DNA of 64,000 bases. Origin: Brevibacillus parabrevis (GTDB lineage Bacteria > Bacillota > Bacilli > Brevibacillales > Brevibacillaceae). The stretch's first letter is position 1, and each line of letters begins with the position of its first letter. The position numbers were made by a program, and so were the translations under genes. Positions 8,990-17,485 of the stretch are shown here, piece by piece. The stretch lies in assembly GCF_003710905.1 (NCBI RefSeq), contig NZ_RHHV01000009.1, forward strand, positions 124,001 through 188,000, read 5' to 3'. The notes beneath the pieces were generated by a model. It was not told the origin of the DNA. It did not search any database and was given only the letters and a program-made list of their open reading frames with translations.

Positions 8990-9889
8990 CTACGCCTGAA
9001 TTTTTCGCTGTGCGGCTTGCACGTAGGAATACAGCGCCGCCATGTCCTGCTCACCGAAGCCCGCTTGCTGCGACTTCTCGTACAGGCTGATCAGCTCGGC
9101 TGTGATCGGCAAATCCAGACCAGCCTGATGAGCCATCTCCTGGGCGATTTTCAAGTCTTTCAGCAGCAAATTCAAGGAAAAGTGCGGCGCAAAGTCGTTG
9201 GTTGCGATAAAGCTTTTATAGTTGCGCTCGTAGATGCGACTCTGTCCGTAGCTGACATTCAATATCTCGAACAGCTGGTCGAGGTCGAGCCCCATTTGCG
9301 CCGCCAATGTTACGCCTTCACTGACCGCAGATGTATAAAACCCGATCAGCAAGTTGTTGATCAGCTTGACCGCCGTTCCGCTGTCGACCCTCGCCCCGAC
9401 GTGAAAAATATTTTGACCGAGCGCAGCGAATATCGGCTGCATCTGGTCGAACAAGTTCTTTGGTCCGCCCACCATGATGGTCAACGTCCGATTTTTCGCC
9501 CCAATGACTCCGCCGCTGACAGGAGCAGCCAAATAGCCGACGCCTTTTCCTGCGCAAGCCACTGCCAAGCGCTCATTCAGCCCAGGTGTCACCGTGCTCG
9601 TATCCATGAGAATCTGCCCTGCTCTCGCATGCTCCAGAATGCCGCCCGCTCCGGTGTAAACGCTCTCAACAATTCCAGGCGAGGGCAAGCTCGTCAAAAC
9701 GACCTCTGTCTGTTTCACCACCTCTTCAATCGTCAGTCCCGCAACTCCGCCAGCGGCCGCAAACTCCTTTTCCGCGTCTGGATTGACGTCGAAGCCATAT
9801 ACCGCATACCCGCTGCCAAGCAAGTTTTTGGACATAGGCATCCCCATATTGCCCAGACCAATCATGCCAATTGCAGGCAAACTCGACAT
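8990..9889 (-). CDS. mmsB: 3-hydroxyisobutyrate dehydrogenase family protein
   Basis: NAD(P)-dependent beta-hydroxyacid dehydrogenase, probably converting 3-hydroxyisobutyrate to methylmalonate semialdehyde, the substrate of the adjacent mmsA. Seen: 299 aa; Rossmann motif GMIGLGNMG near the N-terminus, substrate loop DTSTVTPG, APVSGGVIGAKN, and catalytic Lys175 in GTAVKLINN. Start at 9889: AAGGAGGAG lies ~7 nt upstream; the upstream in-frame ATG has no SD. Tartronate semialdehyde reductase is the main alternative and cannot be excluded by motif alone; operon context decides for HIBADH. Confidence 0.88.
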   Translation of the reverse strand: MSSLPAIGMIGLGNMGMPMSKNLLGSGYAVYGFDVNPDAEKEFAAAGGVAGLTIEEVVKQTEVVLTSLPSPGIVESVYTGAGGILEHARAGQILMDTSTVTPGLNERLAVACAGKGVGYLAAPVSGGVIGAKNRTLTIMVGGPKNLFDQMQPIFAALGQNIFHVGARVDSGTAVKLINNLLIGFYTSAVSEGVTLAAQMGLDLDQLFEILNVSYGQSRIYERNYKSFIATNDFAPHFSLNLLLKDLKIAQEMAHQAGLDLPITAELISLYEKSQQAGFGEQDMAALYSYVQAAQRKIQA

Positions 9890-9944
9890 AGTGAACTCCT
9901 CCTTTTTTCTAAAAGATGAGGGGTTAGACGGATGCACTACGGCA

Positions 9945-10260
9945 GATGCCTCTGTCTGTTCCTGAGTCTAGCGGTCACTCCGCCTATCCCTAAATCAAAG
10001 GCGCTCTTTACTTCTCCTAATCGTAGGCACACCCGCCCCTCCTAAGTTCAGGACGCTATTTGCCTCTTCCTAGGTCGCAGACACATCCGCCTCGCCAAGT
10101 CCAAGGCGCTTTCTCCCTCTCCTAAAATCGCAGGCACGCCCCGCCTCCCTATGTCCCGGACGCTCTTTGCCTCTTCCTAGTTCGCAGACACATCCGCATC
10201 TCCAAACCCAAGGCGCTCTCTACCTCTTCCCTAAATCGCAGCGACATCCCGCCTCTCCCC
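9945..10260. repeat. Tandem array of six ~53-bp imperfect repeats in the mmsBA leader
   Basis: Successive units begin at a GCGCT/GACGCT-type core at about 9946, 10001, 10053, 10106, 10160 and 10213 (spacing 52-55). Each continues with a pyrimidine-rich block (TCTTCCTA), then TCGCAGRCACAYCCGC and a CCAARnCCAA-like end. Units at 10053 and 10160 are nearly identical to each other, and those at 10001, 10106 and 10213 resemble each other, so the array is really a ~107-bp dimer repeated. Period 53 is not a multiple of 3 and no long ORF runs through it, so it is unlikely to be coding. It fills the transcribed leader between the sigma-54 start (~10259) and mmsB. Confidence 0.8.
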
Positions 10261-10269
10261 CCTCCAGAA

Positions 10270-10286
10270 AGCAAACTCCGTGCCAC
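10270..10286 (-). promoter_or_regulatory. Sigma-54 (-24/-12) promoter of the mmsBA operon
   Basis: Minus strand GTGGCACGGAGTTTGCT matches the RpoN consensus TGGCAC-N5-TTGCW, with the essential GG (10284/10283) and GC (10272/10271) exactly 10 nt apart. The predicted start is near 10259, at the edge of the repeat array. The adjacent gene encodes a sigma-54 activator, which supports function. Confidence 0.88.
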
Positions 10287-10340
10287 GACGTTTTCACCGC
10301 TTCATCCTTGCTTTCTTTCGACCAACTGTCCAAAAAACAC

Positions 10341-10384
10341 AAAAAGTGTCTAGACAATTACACCGAATCGTCTAGACACTTTTT
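10341..10384. terminator. Hairpin after the sigma-54 activator gene; possible activator binding site
   Basis: A perfect 15-nt inverted repeat (AAAAAGTGTCTAGAC / GTCTAGACACTTTTT) with a 14-nt loop and T-tract on either strand lies 27 nt past the activator stop codon, so it can terminate that gene. Each arm also contains the 8-bp palindrome GTCTAGAC (10348-10355 and 10370-10377), spaced 22 bp, two helical turns. They lie ~60-95 bp upstream of the -24 element, where enhancer sites of sigma-54 activators are usually placed. Confidence 0.8.
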
Positions 10385-10410
10385 AATCGCCGCCCCCGTT
10401 CTGCTACCTA

Positions 10411-11889
10411 TCAGCTAATTTGATACTTGCTCAGCTTGTTGTAAAGCGTTGCCCGGGAAATGCCGAGCTTTTTGGCTGCTTTCGACTTGTTCCCTTTCAC
10501 TTCATGCAGCGCTTCCAGAATACGCTTCTTTTCCGCCAAAGCCCCCTCTGCTCCGCCTCCATCAGCCTGACTCAGCGGCGTCCCGGCTTGCCGATCACGC
10601 TGGGGCAAGACTGCTTCGGCAAAGCCTGTTCCCCCGAAAAAGACCGCAGGCAGGTCACTCGTCCGTATCCGATGGTCCTCCGACAAGGTGACAAGGCGCT
10701 CAACCGTGTTGACCAGCTCGCGTATGTTGCCCGGCCAATCGTAGTTGATCAACAGTGACATGGCTTCTTTGTCGATGTCTTTTGGCGGCATGTTGTTTTT
10801 CTTGCTGAGCGCCTGCAACTGCGCCGCGATCAACAAAGGAATGTCCGTTCTTCTTTGCGCCAATGGAGGAATGACAAGCGGAATGACGTTCAGGCGGTAA
10901 TACAAATCTTTGCGAAAAGTCCCCTCCCGCACCCTGTCTTCCAATGAATGGTGTGTAGCCGCAACCAGCCGAAAGTCGACGGGAATGCTCTTGACTCCCC
11001 CGACGCGTTCCACCTCGCGCTCCTGCAAGACCCGCAAAATTTTCGCTTGCATGTGCAGCGGCATGTCGCCAATCTCGTCCAGAAAAAGCGTTCCTTTGTT
11101 TGCCAGCTCGAACTTGCCCGGCTTTCCGTCTTTTTTCGAGCCGGTAAAAGCGCCTTCCTCGTAGCCGAACAGCTCCGACTCCAGCAAATTTTCCGGGATG
11201 GAGGCACAGTTGACAATTACGAGCGGGCCATTTTGGAACGGACTTAGCGAGTGAATCGCTTTGGCGAACAGCTCCTTGCCCACTCCGCTCTCCCCGTTCA
11301 GCAAAATCGTGGCAGACGTCTGGGCCGCTCGCCGCGCGACTTTTTTCGCCTCTGCGATCGCTTCGCTCTCCCCGATAATCTGGTCAAATGTCACTTTGTT
11401 GCTTTTCGGCCTAGGCGCCTCGATCACAATTCGGCTGTCTCCGATATTCTCGTGCAGCACTTGCATGCGGTCAAAAATTTGGTACAGCTCCGACACCCCT
11501 TCAAAAATCAGCATGCCAACGGCGCCAATGACCCGGTTTTCTTTCCAGATCGGGATGCGGTGAACGACCATATCCTGCCCGAGCAGTCTGTGCGCCTGGT
11601 TTCTTTCCGGTATTCCGGTTTGCAGCACGACAGGCAAACGCGTATTTTCGATCACCTCTTCCACGTAACGGCCGATGACATCTTCTTTTCGCACGCTGAT
11701 AAATCGGCAGTACGCATCGTTCATCATGCGAATGTAGCCGTGCTCATCCACGATCGTAATGCCCTCGTACGCTGTATCGAAGCACACCTTGAACCATTCG
11801 ATTGAATTTTCCAACTCCTGTATCCGTTTTTCGGCTTCCTTGTACTTTTCCCAAATCAGTTCGGAGCCGGACTCGATTAGGCCATCCAT
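10411..11889 (-). CDS. Sigma-54-dependent transcriptional activator (PAS-AAA+-Fis HTH)
   Basis: Enhancer-binding protein that remodels RpoN holoenzyme using ATP. Seen in 492 aa: N-terminal coiled/PAS sensor (~30-140, [20 protein letters not shown]), a linker, then the AAA+ domain with Walker A GESGVGKE (199-206), the sigma-54 contact loop [10 protein letters not shown] (GAFTGS, a common variant of GAFTGA), Walker [12 protein letters not shown], and a C-terminal Fis-type HTH ([20 protein letters not shown]). Start at 11889 has GAGGAG upstream. It transcribes towards mmsBA, from which it is separated by a terminator, the twin palindromes and the -24/-12 promoter, so it very likely activates mmsBA. 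PAS ligand unknown; an intermediate of valine or beta-amino acid breakdown is a reasonable guess. Confidence 0.93.
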   Translation of the reverse strand: MDGLIESGSELIWEKYKEAEKRIQELENSIEWFKVCFDTAYEGITIVDEHGYIRMMNDAYCRFISVRKEDVIGRYVEEVIENTRLPVVLQTGIPERNQAHRLLGQDMVVHRIPIWKENRVIGAVGMLIFEGVSELYQIFDRMQVLHENIGDSRIVIEAPRPKSNKVTFDQIIGESEAIAEAKKVARRAAQTSATILLNGESGVGKELFAKAIHSLSPFQNGPLVIVNCASIPENLLESELFGYEEGAFTGSKKDGKPGKFELANKGTLFLDEIGDMPLHMQAKILRVLQEREVERVGGVKSIPVDFRLVAATHHSLEDRVREGTFRKDLYYRLNVIPLVIPPLAQRRTDIPLLIAAQLQALSKKNNMPPKDIDKEAMSLLINYDWPGNIRELVNTVERLVTLSEDHRIRTSDLPAVFFGGTGFAEAVLPQRDRQAGTPLSQADGGGAEGALAEKKRILEALHEVKGNKSKAAKKLGISRATLYNKLSKYQIS

Positions 11890-11937
11890 CTCGCTTTCTC
11901 CTCTCTGTTTGACTTCGGAAGCAAACAGCCTTGCCGA

Positions 11938-11969
11938 TAAAAAAAGAGAGGGCATCTGCCCTCTCTCGT
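11938..11969 (-). terminator. Terminator after yrzB
   Basis: GAGAGGGC and GCCCTCTC pair around a 4-nt loop, followed on the minus strand by a run of Ts. It closes the ireB-yrrK-yrzB transcript and isolates the downstream activator gene. Confidence 0.88.
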
Positions 11970-11971
11970 TG

Positions 11972-12262
11972 TTAAATCCCGTCTTTCTCCAAATCAGCAA
12001 TCAATGTTTCGAAGGTAGCTTCTACTTGCTCCCACTCTTCGTCGTCTTCGATTGGCTGAAGCATGTCTGTACCGTCATAGCGCAGGAAGTGAACCTCGTA
12101 CTCTTCTTCTTCCTCCTGATCGACTGGAACGAGCACCAGATAGCTGCGGTCTTCGATATCAAAAATATACATGATCCGAAAATCTCGCGGCTCCTCTGTT
12201 CCCTCTTCTGTCAGGGCAATCACGTCGCCTACTTCAAATTCTTCCATCATCTCTTCACTCAC
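11972..12262 (-). CDS. yrzB: DUF1292 protein YrzB
   Basis: Small acidic protein of unknown function conserved next to yrrK in Firmicutes. Seen: 96 aa from a GTG start with AGGTGACC upstream; pattern [16 protein letters not shown]...[15 protein letters not shown] with a Glu-rich stretch, typical of DUF1292. It lies 6 nt after yrrK, so translation is probably coupled. An internal ATG at 12250 is an alternative start. Confidence 0.88.
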   Translation of the reverse strand: MSEEMMEEFEVGDVIALTEEGTEEPRDFRIMYIFDIEDRSYLVLVPVDQEEEEEYEVHFLRYDGTDMLQPIEDDEEWEQVEATFETLIADLEKDGI

Positions 12263-12268
12263 TTAGGG

Positions 12269-12685
12269 TCACCTCGATTTCGCGTCCAAAAATCCTTGCA
12301 GGATCAATGTGGCCGCCATTTTGTCAATTACTGTTTTGCGCTTTTGGCGACTGACGTCCGCAGAAATCAGCATACGCTCTGCTGCCATCGTCGTCAAACG
12401 CTCGTCCCACATGTGGACAGGAAGAGATGTCCGTTCCTCCAAAAGCTTGCCAAATGCCTGGCACATCTCGGCGCGCGGCCCGATTGTGCCATTCATGTTT
12501 TTCGGCAAGCCTACTACGAAAGCACCTACTTGATATTGCGCTACCAATTCCTGAATGCGGGCAAAATCTTTTTCCTTGGACTGCCGCTTGATGGTCTCCA
12601 CCCCTTGGGCGGTCCATCCCAGCTCATCGCTGACAGCAATTCCAATCGTCTTGTCGCCTACATCCAATCCCATCAATCGTGTCAT
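12269..12685 (-). CDS. yrrK: YqgF/RuvX-type RNase H-fold nuclease (YrrK)
   Basis: Putative Holliday-junction resolvase and pre-16S rRNA 5'-end nuclease family. Seen: RNase H-fold start [20 protein letters not shown] with the catalytic Asp in [22 protein letters not shown], and the C-terminal [10 protein letters not shown] and [10 protein letters not shown] with conserved acidic residues. ~138 aa. The ATG at 12685 is used; an in-frame TTG lies 6 nt upstream and the SD is weak for both. It begins ~9 nt after ireB stops. Confidence 0.92.
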   Translation of the reverse strand: MTRLMGLDVGDKTIGIAVSDELGWTAQGVETIKRQSKEKDFARIQELVAQYQVGAFVVGLPKNMNGTIGPRAEMCQAFGKLLEERTSLPVHMWDERLTTMAAERMLISADVSRQKRKTVIDKMAATLILQGFLDAKSR

Positions 12686-12694
12686 GTTCAAGGT

Positions 12695-12955
12695 CTACTT
12701 GCGCTCGGACAAGTAAACGGTCACCAACTCTTCTATGATTTTGTCCCGTTCCAGTTTGCCAATCAGGCTGCGCGCGTTGTTGTGGCGAGGGATAAACGCC
12801 GGGTCGCCAGAAAGCAAGTAACCGACGATCTGGGTGATCGGGTTGTATCCTTTTTCTTGCAGGGCTTGGTAAACCTCTGTCAATGTTGCCTGCACTTCCG
12901 CCGCATTCGCTTCCTTGGGCACCGTAAACTTCATGGTATTATCCAACGAACTCAC
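12695..12955 (-). CDS. yrzL: IreB family regulatory phosphoprotein (YrzL, UPF0297)
   Basis: Small cytosolic protein; in Enterococcus IreB is a substrate of the Ser/Thr kinase IreK and modulates envelope stress resistance (family knowledge). Seen: 86 aa with SSLDNTMKF at the start and [27 protein letters not shown], the family signature. The GTG start at 12955 has GAGGTG 6 nt upstream and gives the usual family length; a further in-frame start upstream would add residues not typical of the family. First gene of ireB-yrrK-yrzB, the order seen in B. subtilis downstream of alaS. Confidence 0.92.
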   Translation of the reverse strand: MSSLDNTMKFTVPKEANAAEVQATLTEVYQALQEKGYNPITQIVGYLLSGDPAFIPRHNNARSLIGKLERDKIIEELVTVYLSERK

Positions 12956-13078
12956 AATCAACACCTCGATTTCCTTCAAGACTTAAAGGTTGTATTGGCT
13001 TTTCGCTTCCATACTTTATTCGACCCGGATGGAACCTACTCCTTGTCGATTTTGCAAAAATTGTTGGCGGGATTTTCG

Positions 13079-15727
13079 TTATTTCGTTACTGCCTGGCTT
13101 TTGACAAGCTCCACTACCGCATCCAATGCTTCTTGCAGCTTGGAAGGATCTTTTCCGCCCGCTTGCGCCATGTCAGGACGACCGCCGCCACCACCGCCGC
13201 AACGAGTAGCCACTTCCTTGATAATTTTTCCGGCGTGAACGCCTTGATCCATCAAATCTTTGGTGACACCTGCTACCAGGTTGACTTTCTCGCCATCAAC
13301 AGAGCCAAGCACGATGACAGCAGAGCCAAGCTTGTTCTTCAGCTCGTCTACCATGCCGCGCAGGTTGTCCATGTCAGAAGCGGATACGCGTGCAGCGAGC
13401 ACGTTCATGCCGTCTACCTGCTTCAGCTGATCGGTCAGCGATGCCGCTTCGATGTTGCCCAGTTTCGCGCGCAACGATTCGTTTTCGCGCTGAACTTCTT
13501 TCAGCTGCTGCTGCAAGCCTTCCACGCGTGCAGGCGCTTCTGCCAGCACAGGTGCTTTCAGTGCGTGAGCCACTTCTTTGAGCGTCGTGAACTGCTGGTT
13601 CAGGAACTGGTAAGCCCCGCGTCCTGTCACGGCTTCAATCCGGCGTGTCCCTGCGCCGATGCCGCTTTCGCTGACCAGCTTGAACAGTCCGATTTCCGCT
13701 GTGTTGTTGACATGGCAGCCGCCGCAAAGCTCAAGGCTGTAGTCGCCCACTTTGACAACGCGCACGACATCGCCGTACTTCTCGCCGAACAACGCCATGG
13801 CGCCCATTGCTTTTGCTTCTGCCAAAGCTTTGTTGGAGATTTCGACAGTCAGGTTCTCCCACACTTTTTCATTGACGATTGCCTCGATGCGCTCAAGCTC
13901 TTCTGCTGTGATCGCACTGATGTGGGTGAAGTCAAAGCGCAGACGCTCCGGTGCTACCAAAGAACCTGCCTGGTTGACATGCGTGCCCAGTACGTCTTTC
14001 AGCGCTTGGTGCAGCAAGTGGGTAGCTGTATGGTTTTTCGTAATCGCCAGGCGCGCTTCGCGGTTTACTTCCGCGCGGACCGTATCGCCTTTGCGCAGCG
14101 TTCCTGCTTCGACGATGACCGAGTGCACGTTTTGGCCCATTGGACCTTTTTGCACATCTGTCACACGGGCTTTGACGGAGTCGGACACCAAGTATCCTTC
14201 GTCGTTGATCTGACCGCCGCTCTCTGCATAAAATGGCGTCTGGTCGAGAATCACTTGTACAGTCTGGCCTTCTTCCGCTTGTTCAGCCAATTGGTTGTCG
14301 AAAATGATCGCTTCGACTTTTCCTGTTGCTACCAATTCAGTATAACCAACAAACTGGCTTGTAACCGTCAATTCGGACAATGGACCGCCCTGGATTTGCA
14401 TGCTGTCCACGTCTTGACGGGCAGCGCGGGCACGCTCGCGTTGTTCCTCCATCGCTTTATCGAAACCGTCGCGATCTACGCTCAAGCCTTGCTCGTTCGC
14501 GAAGTCTTCGGTCAAGTCAACCGGGAATCCGTACGTGTCGTACATTTTGAATACGTCTTGGCCGGACAGTTGCGTTTGACCGCTTTCCTTTGCTGCCTTC
14601 ACCATGTCAGACAAAATAGCCAGGCCATCGTTCAACGTTTCGTGGAAGCGCTCTTCCTCGGCACGGATGACTTTTTCGATAAACGCGCGTTTTTCTACAA
14701 CCTCTGGGTAGAACTCGCCCATCATCGTGCCGACTGTTTCTGTCAGGCTGTACAGGAACGGCTTTTCCACACCCAGCTTTTTGCCCATCCGCACAGCGCG
14801 GCGCAGCAGACGGCGGATGACGTAGCCGCGGCCTTCATTGGAAGGAAGCGCTCCATCCCCGATGGCAAACACGACCGTACGCGCGTGGTCAGCGATGACT
14901 TTCAACGCTACGTCAAGCTCAGGGCTCGTCTTGTATTTCACACCCGAAATCGCGCTCGTTTGCTCGATCAGCGGGAACAGCAGGTCTGTTTCAAAGTTGT
15001 TGTCGACACCTTGGATGATCGACGCCATCCGCTCCAGCCCCATGCCGGTATCGATGTTTTTCTTAGGCAGTGGCGTGTAGGTGCCATCCGGGTTGTGGTT
15101 GAACTGGGAGAACACCAGGTTCCACACTTCCAGATAACGCTCGTTCTCGCCGCCCGGGTACAGTTCCGGGTCGCTTGGATCGTTGCCAAACGCTTCGCCG
15201 CGATCGTAGAAAATCTCCGTGTTCGGACCGCTCGGACCTTCGCCGATATCCCAGAAGTTGCCTTCCAGACGAACGATGCGCTCCTCGGGAACTCCGATTT
15301 TTTTGTTCCACAGCTCAAACGCTTCCTCGTCTTCCGGGTGGATCGTGACGGAAAGCAGCTCTGGATCGAAGCCGATCCATTTCGGGCTGGTCAAAAACTC
15401 CCACGCCCACTCGATCGCTTCTTCTTTAAAATACTCCCCGATGGAGAAGTTGCCCAGCATCTCGAAGAAGGTATGGTGGCGAGCCGTCCGGCCAACGTTT
15501 TCAATATCGTTGGTACGAATTGACTTTTGCGAATTGGTGATGCGCGGATTGTCCGGGATGATGCGTCCGTCAAAATACTTTTTGAGCGTCGCTACACCAC
15601 TGTTGATCCACAGCAAGGAAGGATCGTCGATTGGCACCAGGGGAGCACTCGGCTCAATGCGATGTCCTTTTTCCACAAAAAAGTCAAGGAACATCTGGCG
15701 AATTTGATTGCCTGTCAGCTTCTTCAT
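13079..15727 (-). CDS. alaS: Alanyl-tRNA synthetase
   Basis: Charges tRNA-Ala. Seen: 882 aa; class II aminoacylation core ([20 protein letters not shown]; motif 3-like GMGLERMAS), tRNA-recognition middle region, editing domain with zinc-binding [12 protein letters not shown] and CGGCHV, and a C-terminal DHHA1 domain ending in [15 protein letters not shown]. The start at 15727 has GGAG 7 nt upstream; the ATG 6 nt earlier is too close to the SD. It is preceded by an Ala-type T-box leader with its own promoter. Full length, no defect seen. Confidence 0.98.
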   Translation of the reverse strand: MKKLTGNQIRQMFLDFFVEKGHRIEPSAPLVPIDDPSLLWINSGVATLKKYFDGRIIPDNPRITNSQKSIRTNDIENVGRTARHHTFFEMLGNFSIGEYFKEEAIEWAWEFLTSPKWIGFDPELLSVTIHPEDEEAFELWNKKIGVPEERIVRLEGNFWDIGEGPSGPNTEIFYDRGEAFGNDPSDPELYPGGENERYLEVWNLVFSQFNHNPDGTYTPLPKKNIDTGMGLERMASIIQGVDNNFETDLLFPLIEQTSAISGVKYKTSPELDVALKVIADHARTVVFAIGDGALPSNEGRGYVIRRLLRRAVRMGKKLGVEKPFLYSLTETVGTMMGEFYPEVVEKRAFIEKVIRAEEERFHETLNDGLAILSDMVKAAKESGQTQLSGQDVFKMYDTYGFPVDLTEDFANEQGLSVDRDGFDKAMEEQRERARAARQDVDSMQIQGGPLSELTVTSQFVGYTELVATGKVEAIIFDNQLAEQAEEGQTVQVILDQTPFYAESGGQINDEGYLVSDSVKARVTDVQKGPMGQNVHSVIVEAGTLRKGDTVRAEVNREARLAITKNHTATHLLHQALKDVLGTHVNQAGSLVAPERLRFDFTHISAITAEELERIEAIVNEKVWENLTVEISNKALAEAKAMGAMALFGEKYGDVVRVVKVGDYSLELCGGCHVNNTAEIGLFKLVSESGIGAGTRRIEAVTGRGAYQFLNQQFTTLKEVAHALKAPVLAEAPARVEGLQQQLKEVQRENESLRAKLGNIEAASLTDQLKQVDGMNVLAARVSASDMDNLRGMVDELKNKLGSAVIVLGSVDGEKVNLVAGVTKDLMDQGVHAGKIIKEVATRCGGGGGGRPDMAQAGGKDPSKLQEALDAVVELVKSQAVTK

Positions 15728-15756
15728 CTGCATTCTCCTCTATTCTGAAAATAAAT

Positions 15757-16016
15757 AAAAAAGCTCCCATCCCCTCAGGGACGAGAACTGTTTTTCTCGC
15801 GGTACCACCCTGCTTACAGGCTCTCTTGCACGCCAAACGGCGCGACAGCCTGTCGCTTTATGGGCATCTAACGGTGCCAACCCGCCGGTTTTTGCCCGGT
15901 CTTAGGAGTAGCCTTCCGTTGCACTTCTTCTGAGCGCCCTCTCAACCGTGAAGCGCCCTCTCTGTAGAAGGTTTGCAGCGTACTCGTTCCCTCATTGATC
16001 AAGCCTGTACTCATCT
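15757..16016 (-). promoter_or_regulatory. T-box riboswitch (Ala) upstream of alaS
   Basis: On the minus strand the T-box AGGGTGGTACCGCG (15798-15811) is followed by a terminator stem CGTCCCTGAGGGGATGGG and a T-run (15757-15762). Upstream the leader has the stem I AG-bulge-like GAGAGGGCGC and GGTTGAGAGG. A likely specifier GCA (Ala) is at 15920-15922. Uncharged tRNA-Ala would pair with specifier and T-box and favour antitermination (established T-box mechanism). Confidence 0.93.
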
Positions 16017-16022
16017 GTTCGT

Positions 16023-16052
16023 ATTATAAATTTTTTTCCTGACCCATGTCAA
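16023..16052 (-). promoter_or_regulatory. SigA promoter for the alaS T-box transcript
   Basis: Minus strand consensus TTGACA (16047-16052), 18 nt, TATAAT (16023-16028). The -35 overlaps the stop region of the upstream permease gene, so alaS starts its own transcript. Confidence 0.85.
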
Positions 16053-17113
16053 CTTTCATGCATCATCACAGCAATTCGGCTGATGACAACTTTGCAAACG
16101 GCGAGTACGGGCACAGCCACGATCAACCCGATAATCCCTCCGATCGTCTCCCCGACAAGCAAGGCCACGATAATCGTCAGCGGATGCAACTGCAAAGAGC
16201 GCCCCACGATATTCGGCGACAGGATGTTGCCTTCCAGCACCTGGATGACGAGATTGACGGCGAGCACGAACAACAGCATTTTGGTCGAAATCGTCAGCGC
16301 GACGACAATCGCAGGCGCCGCCCCGATCAATGGCCCGATGTAAGGAATGATGTTCGTCAAACATACCACAGCGGCGAGCACGAACGGATACGGCATGCCG
16401 ATCAGCCAGTAGCCGAGATAAGCCAGCACCCCGACGACCAACGCAACGATCATCTGGCCGTGTATGTAATTCCCGAGCGATTCATTAATGTCCCGCAGGA
16501 CGACCAGCACTTGTTTGCGGTACGGCTTCGGAACGATAGACATGCCTGTTTCGTGCAGTTCCTTCATGTCTTTTAAAAAATAGAAGGCAATAAACGGGAC
16601 GATCGCAAAGGCAAACAGCTTGCCAAGCGACTGGCGGGCATTGTTGACAAGCTTCGTTACAGAGTGGGACATCCCTTCCTGCGACTGGATAATTACCCGA
16701 TCCACCCCGTGGGAGATACTGTCTGGCAAAAAGTATTTGTGCGCCTCCCATTCGCTCATCCACGTGTAGTACCAGTCCATCAGCCGCGGCAAGTCATCGG
16801 ACAGCTCCACGAGTTGATTGGTAAAGACGGGAATCGCGTTGATGACCGCAATCGTAATCACCAGTACAAAGGAAGCGTAAATCAGCAGAACGGCCATCAG
16901 CCGCGGGACTCTGCGCTTTTCCAGCAGCTGCACGACCGGATGAAGCAAATACGCAATGACCAGACCCAATATAATGGGAATCAGCACTTCCTCCAAAAGG
17001 GCGAACAACTGCCCGAGGACCGAACGGAGCATCCACAGCAGATTGCCGATGACGAGCAGCGCAATCAACCAGAGAGCAGCCGCAAAAAGGCGGCTACGCC
17101 GCAATTCATCCAC
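16049..17113 (-). CDS. yrrI: AI-2E/YrrI family polytopic membrane protein
   Basis: Member of the AI-2E transporter superfamily, which includes autoinducer exporters and Na+/H+-type antiporters; substrate here unknown. Seen: 354 aa with about eight TM helices (e.g. LFAAALWLIALLVIGNLLW, LIPIILGLVIAYLLHP) and the family C-terminal half FVLAAVVCLTNIIPYIGPLIGAAPA. A GTG start at 17113 with AGGAGG 8 nt upstream is preferred; the longer frame would place that SD inside the gene. Position next to alaS matches yrrI of B. subtilis. Confidence 0.88.
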   Translation of the reverse strand: MDELRRSRLFAAALWLIALLVIGNLLWMLRSVLGQLFALLEEVLIPIILGLVIAYLLHPVVQLLEKRRVPRLMAVLLIYASFVLVITIAVINAIPVFTNQLVELSDDLPRLMDWYYTWMSEWEAHKYFLPDSISHGVDRVIIQSQEGMSHSVTKLVNNARQSLGKLFAFAIVPFIAFYFLKDMKELHETGMSIVPKPYRKQVLVVLRDINESLGNYIHGQMIVALVVGVLAYLGYWLIGMPYPFVLAAVVCLTNIIPYIGPLIGAAPAIVVALTISTKMLLFVLAVNLVIQVLEGNILSPNIVGRSLQLHPLTIIVALLVGETIGGIIGLIVAVPVLAVCKVVISRIAVMMHES

Positions 17114-17175
17114 GAAGGACACCTCCTCTCCATTTCCATTAGGGTGTGTTCTTCGTACAAAATTCATGTAACCTA

Positions 17176-17205
17176 TTGACACCTTCCAAGCATCGATAGT
17201 AGTAT
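17176..17205 (+). promoter_or_regulatory. Promoter of the yybP-ykoY riboswitch transcript
   Basis: TTGACA (17176-17181), 18 nt, TAGTAT (17200-17205). It lies directly upstream of the riboswitch aptamer and starts within the divergent intergenic region next to yrrI. Confidence 0.65.
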
Positions 17206-17212
17206 GGAGTTA

Positions 17213-17394
17213 CAAGAGGATATCTCCAAAGGGGAGTAGCTTTTTCGCAACATAGTCGTCATTACGGGAGAAATCCCCGGCTATGTTGGCAACATTTTTC
17301 TAATGTTGTAAGCAAGACCTTTGCCTAACAGGTAAAAGGTCTTTTTCTGTTTTCAAACGACCTTTGCCTGTCCAGGGAAAGGTCGTTTTCTTTT
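17213..17394 (+). promoter_or_regulatory. yybP-ykoY (Mn2+) riboswitch with two consecutive terminator hairpins
   Basis: The aptamer has the conserved CCAAAGGGGAGTAGC (17226-17240), internal CGGGAGAAATCCCCGG, and a 3' strand GACCTTTGCC (17316-17325) able to pair with CAAAGG. That strand is also the left arm of terminator 1 (AAGACCTTT / AAAGGTCTTTTT, ~17314-17346), giving an ON switch when Mn2+ holds the aptamer closed. A second, sequence-related hairpin with T-tract (ACGACCTTT / AAAGGTCGTTTT, 17356-17394) follows at once. Known members of the class sense Mn2+ and control TerC-family and Mn-exporting genes, as here. Confidence 0.9.
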
Positions 17395-17485
17395 GTGCCC
17401 CTTTACATACAATATGGGAGGTATCTAGAAAACGGCCCGGTGGATGACTCATTTTTCCAAACAGGAAGAGGAGGAGGAATTGAAC

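Noticed and set aside
9945..10260. Repeat array considered as CRISPR
   Set aside because: Units are contiguous imperfect direct repeats without unique spacers, and no cas genes are near.
11759..15523. 1254-residue plus-strand ORF
   Set aside because: It runs antisense through the sigma-54 activator, yrzB, yrrK, yrzL and alaS; Cys/His/Arg-rich composition is typical of antisense reading.
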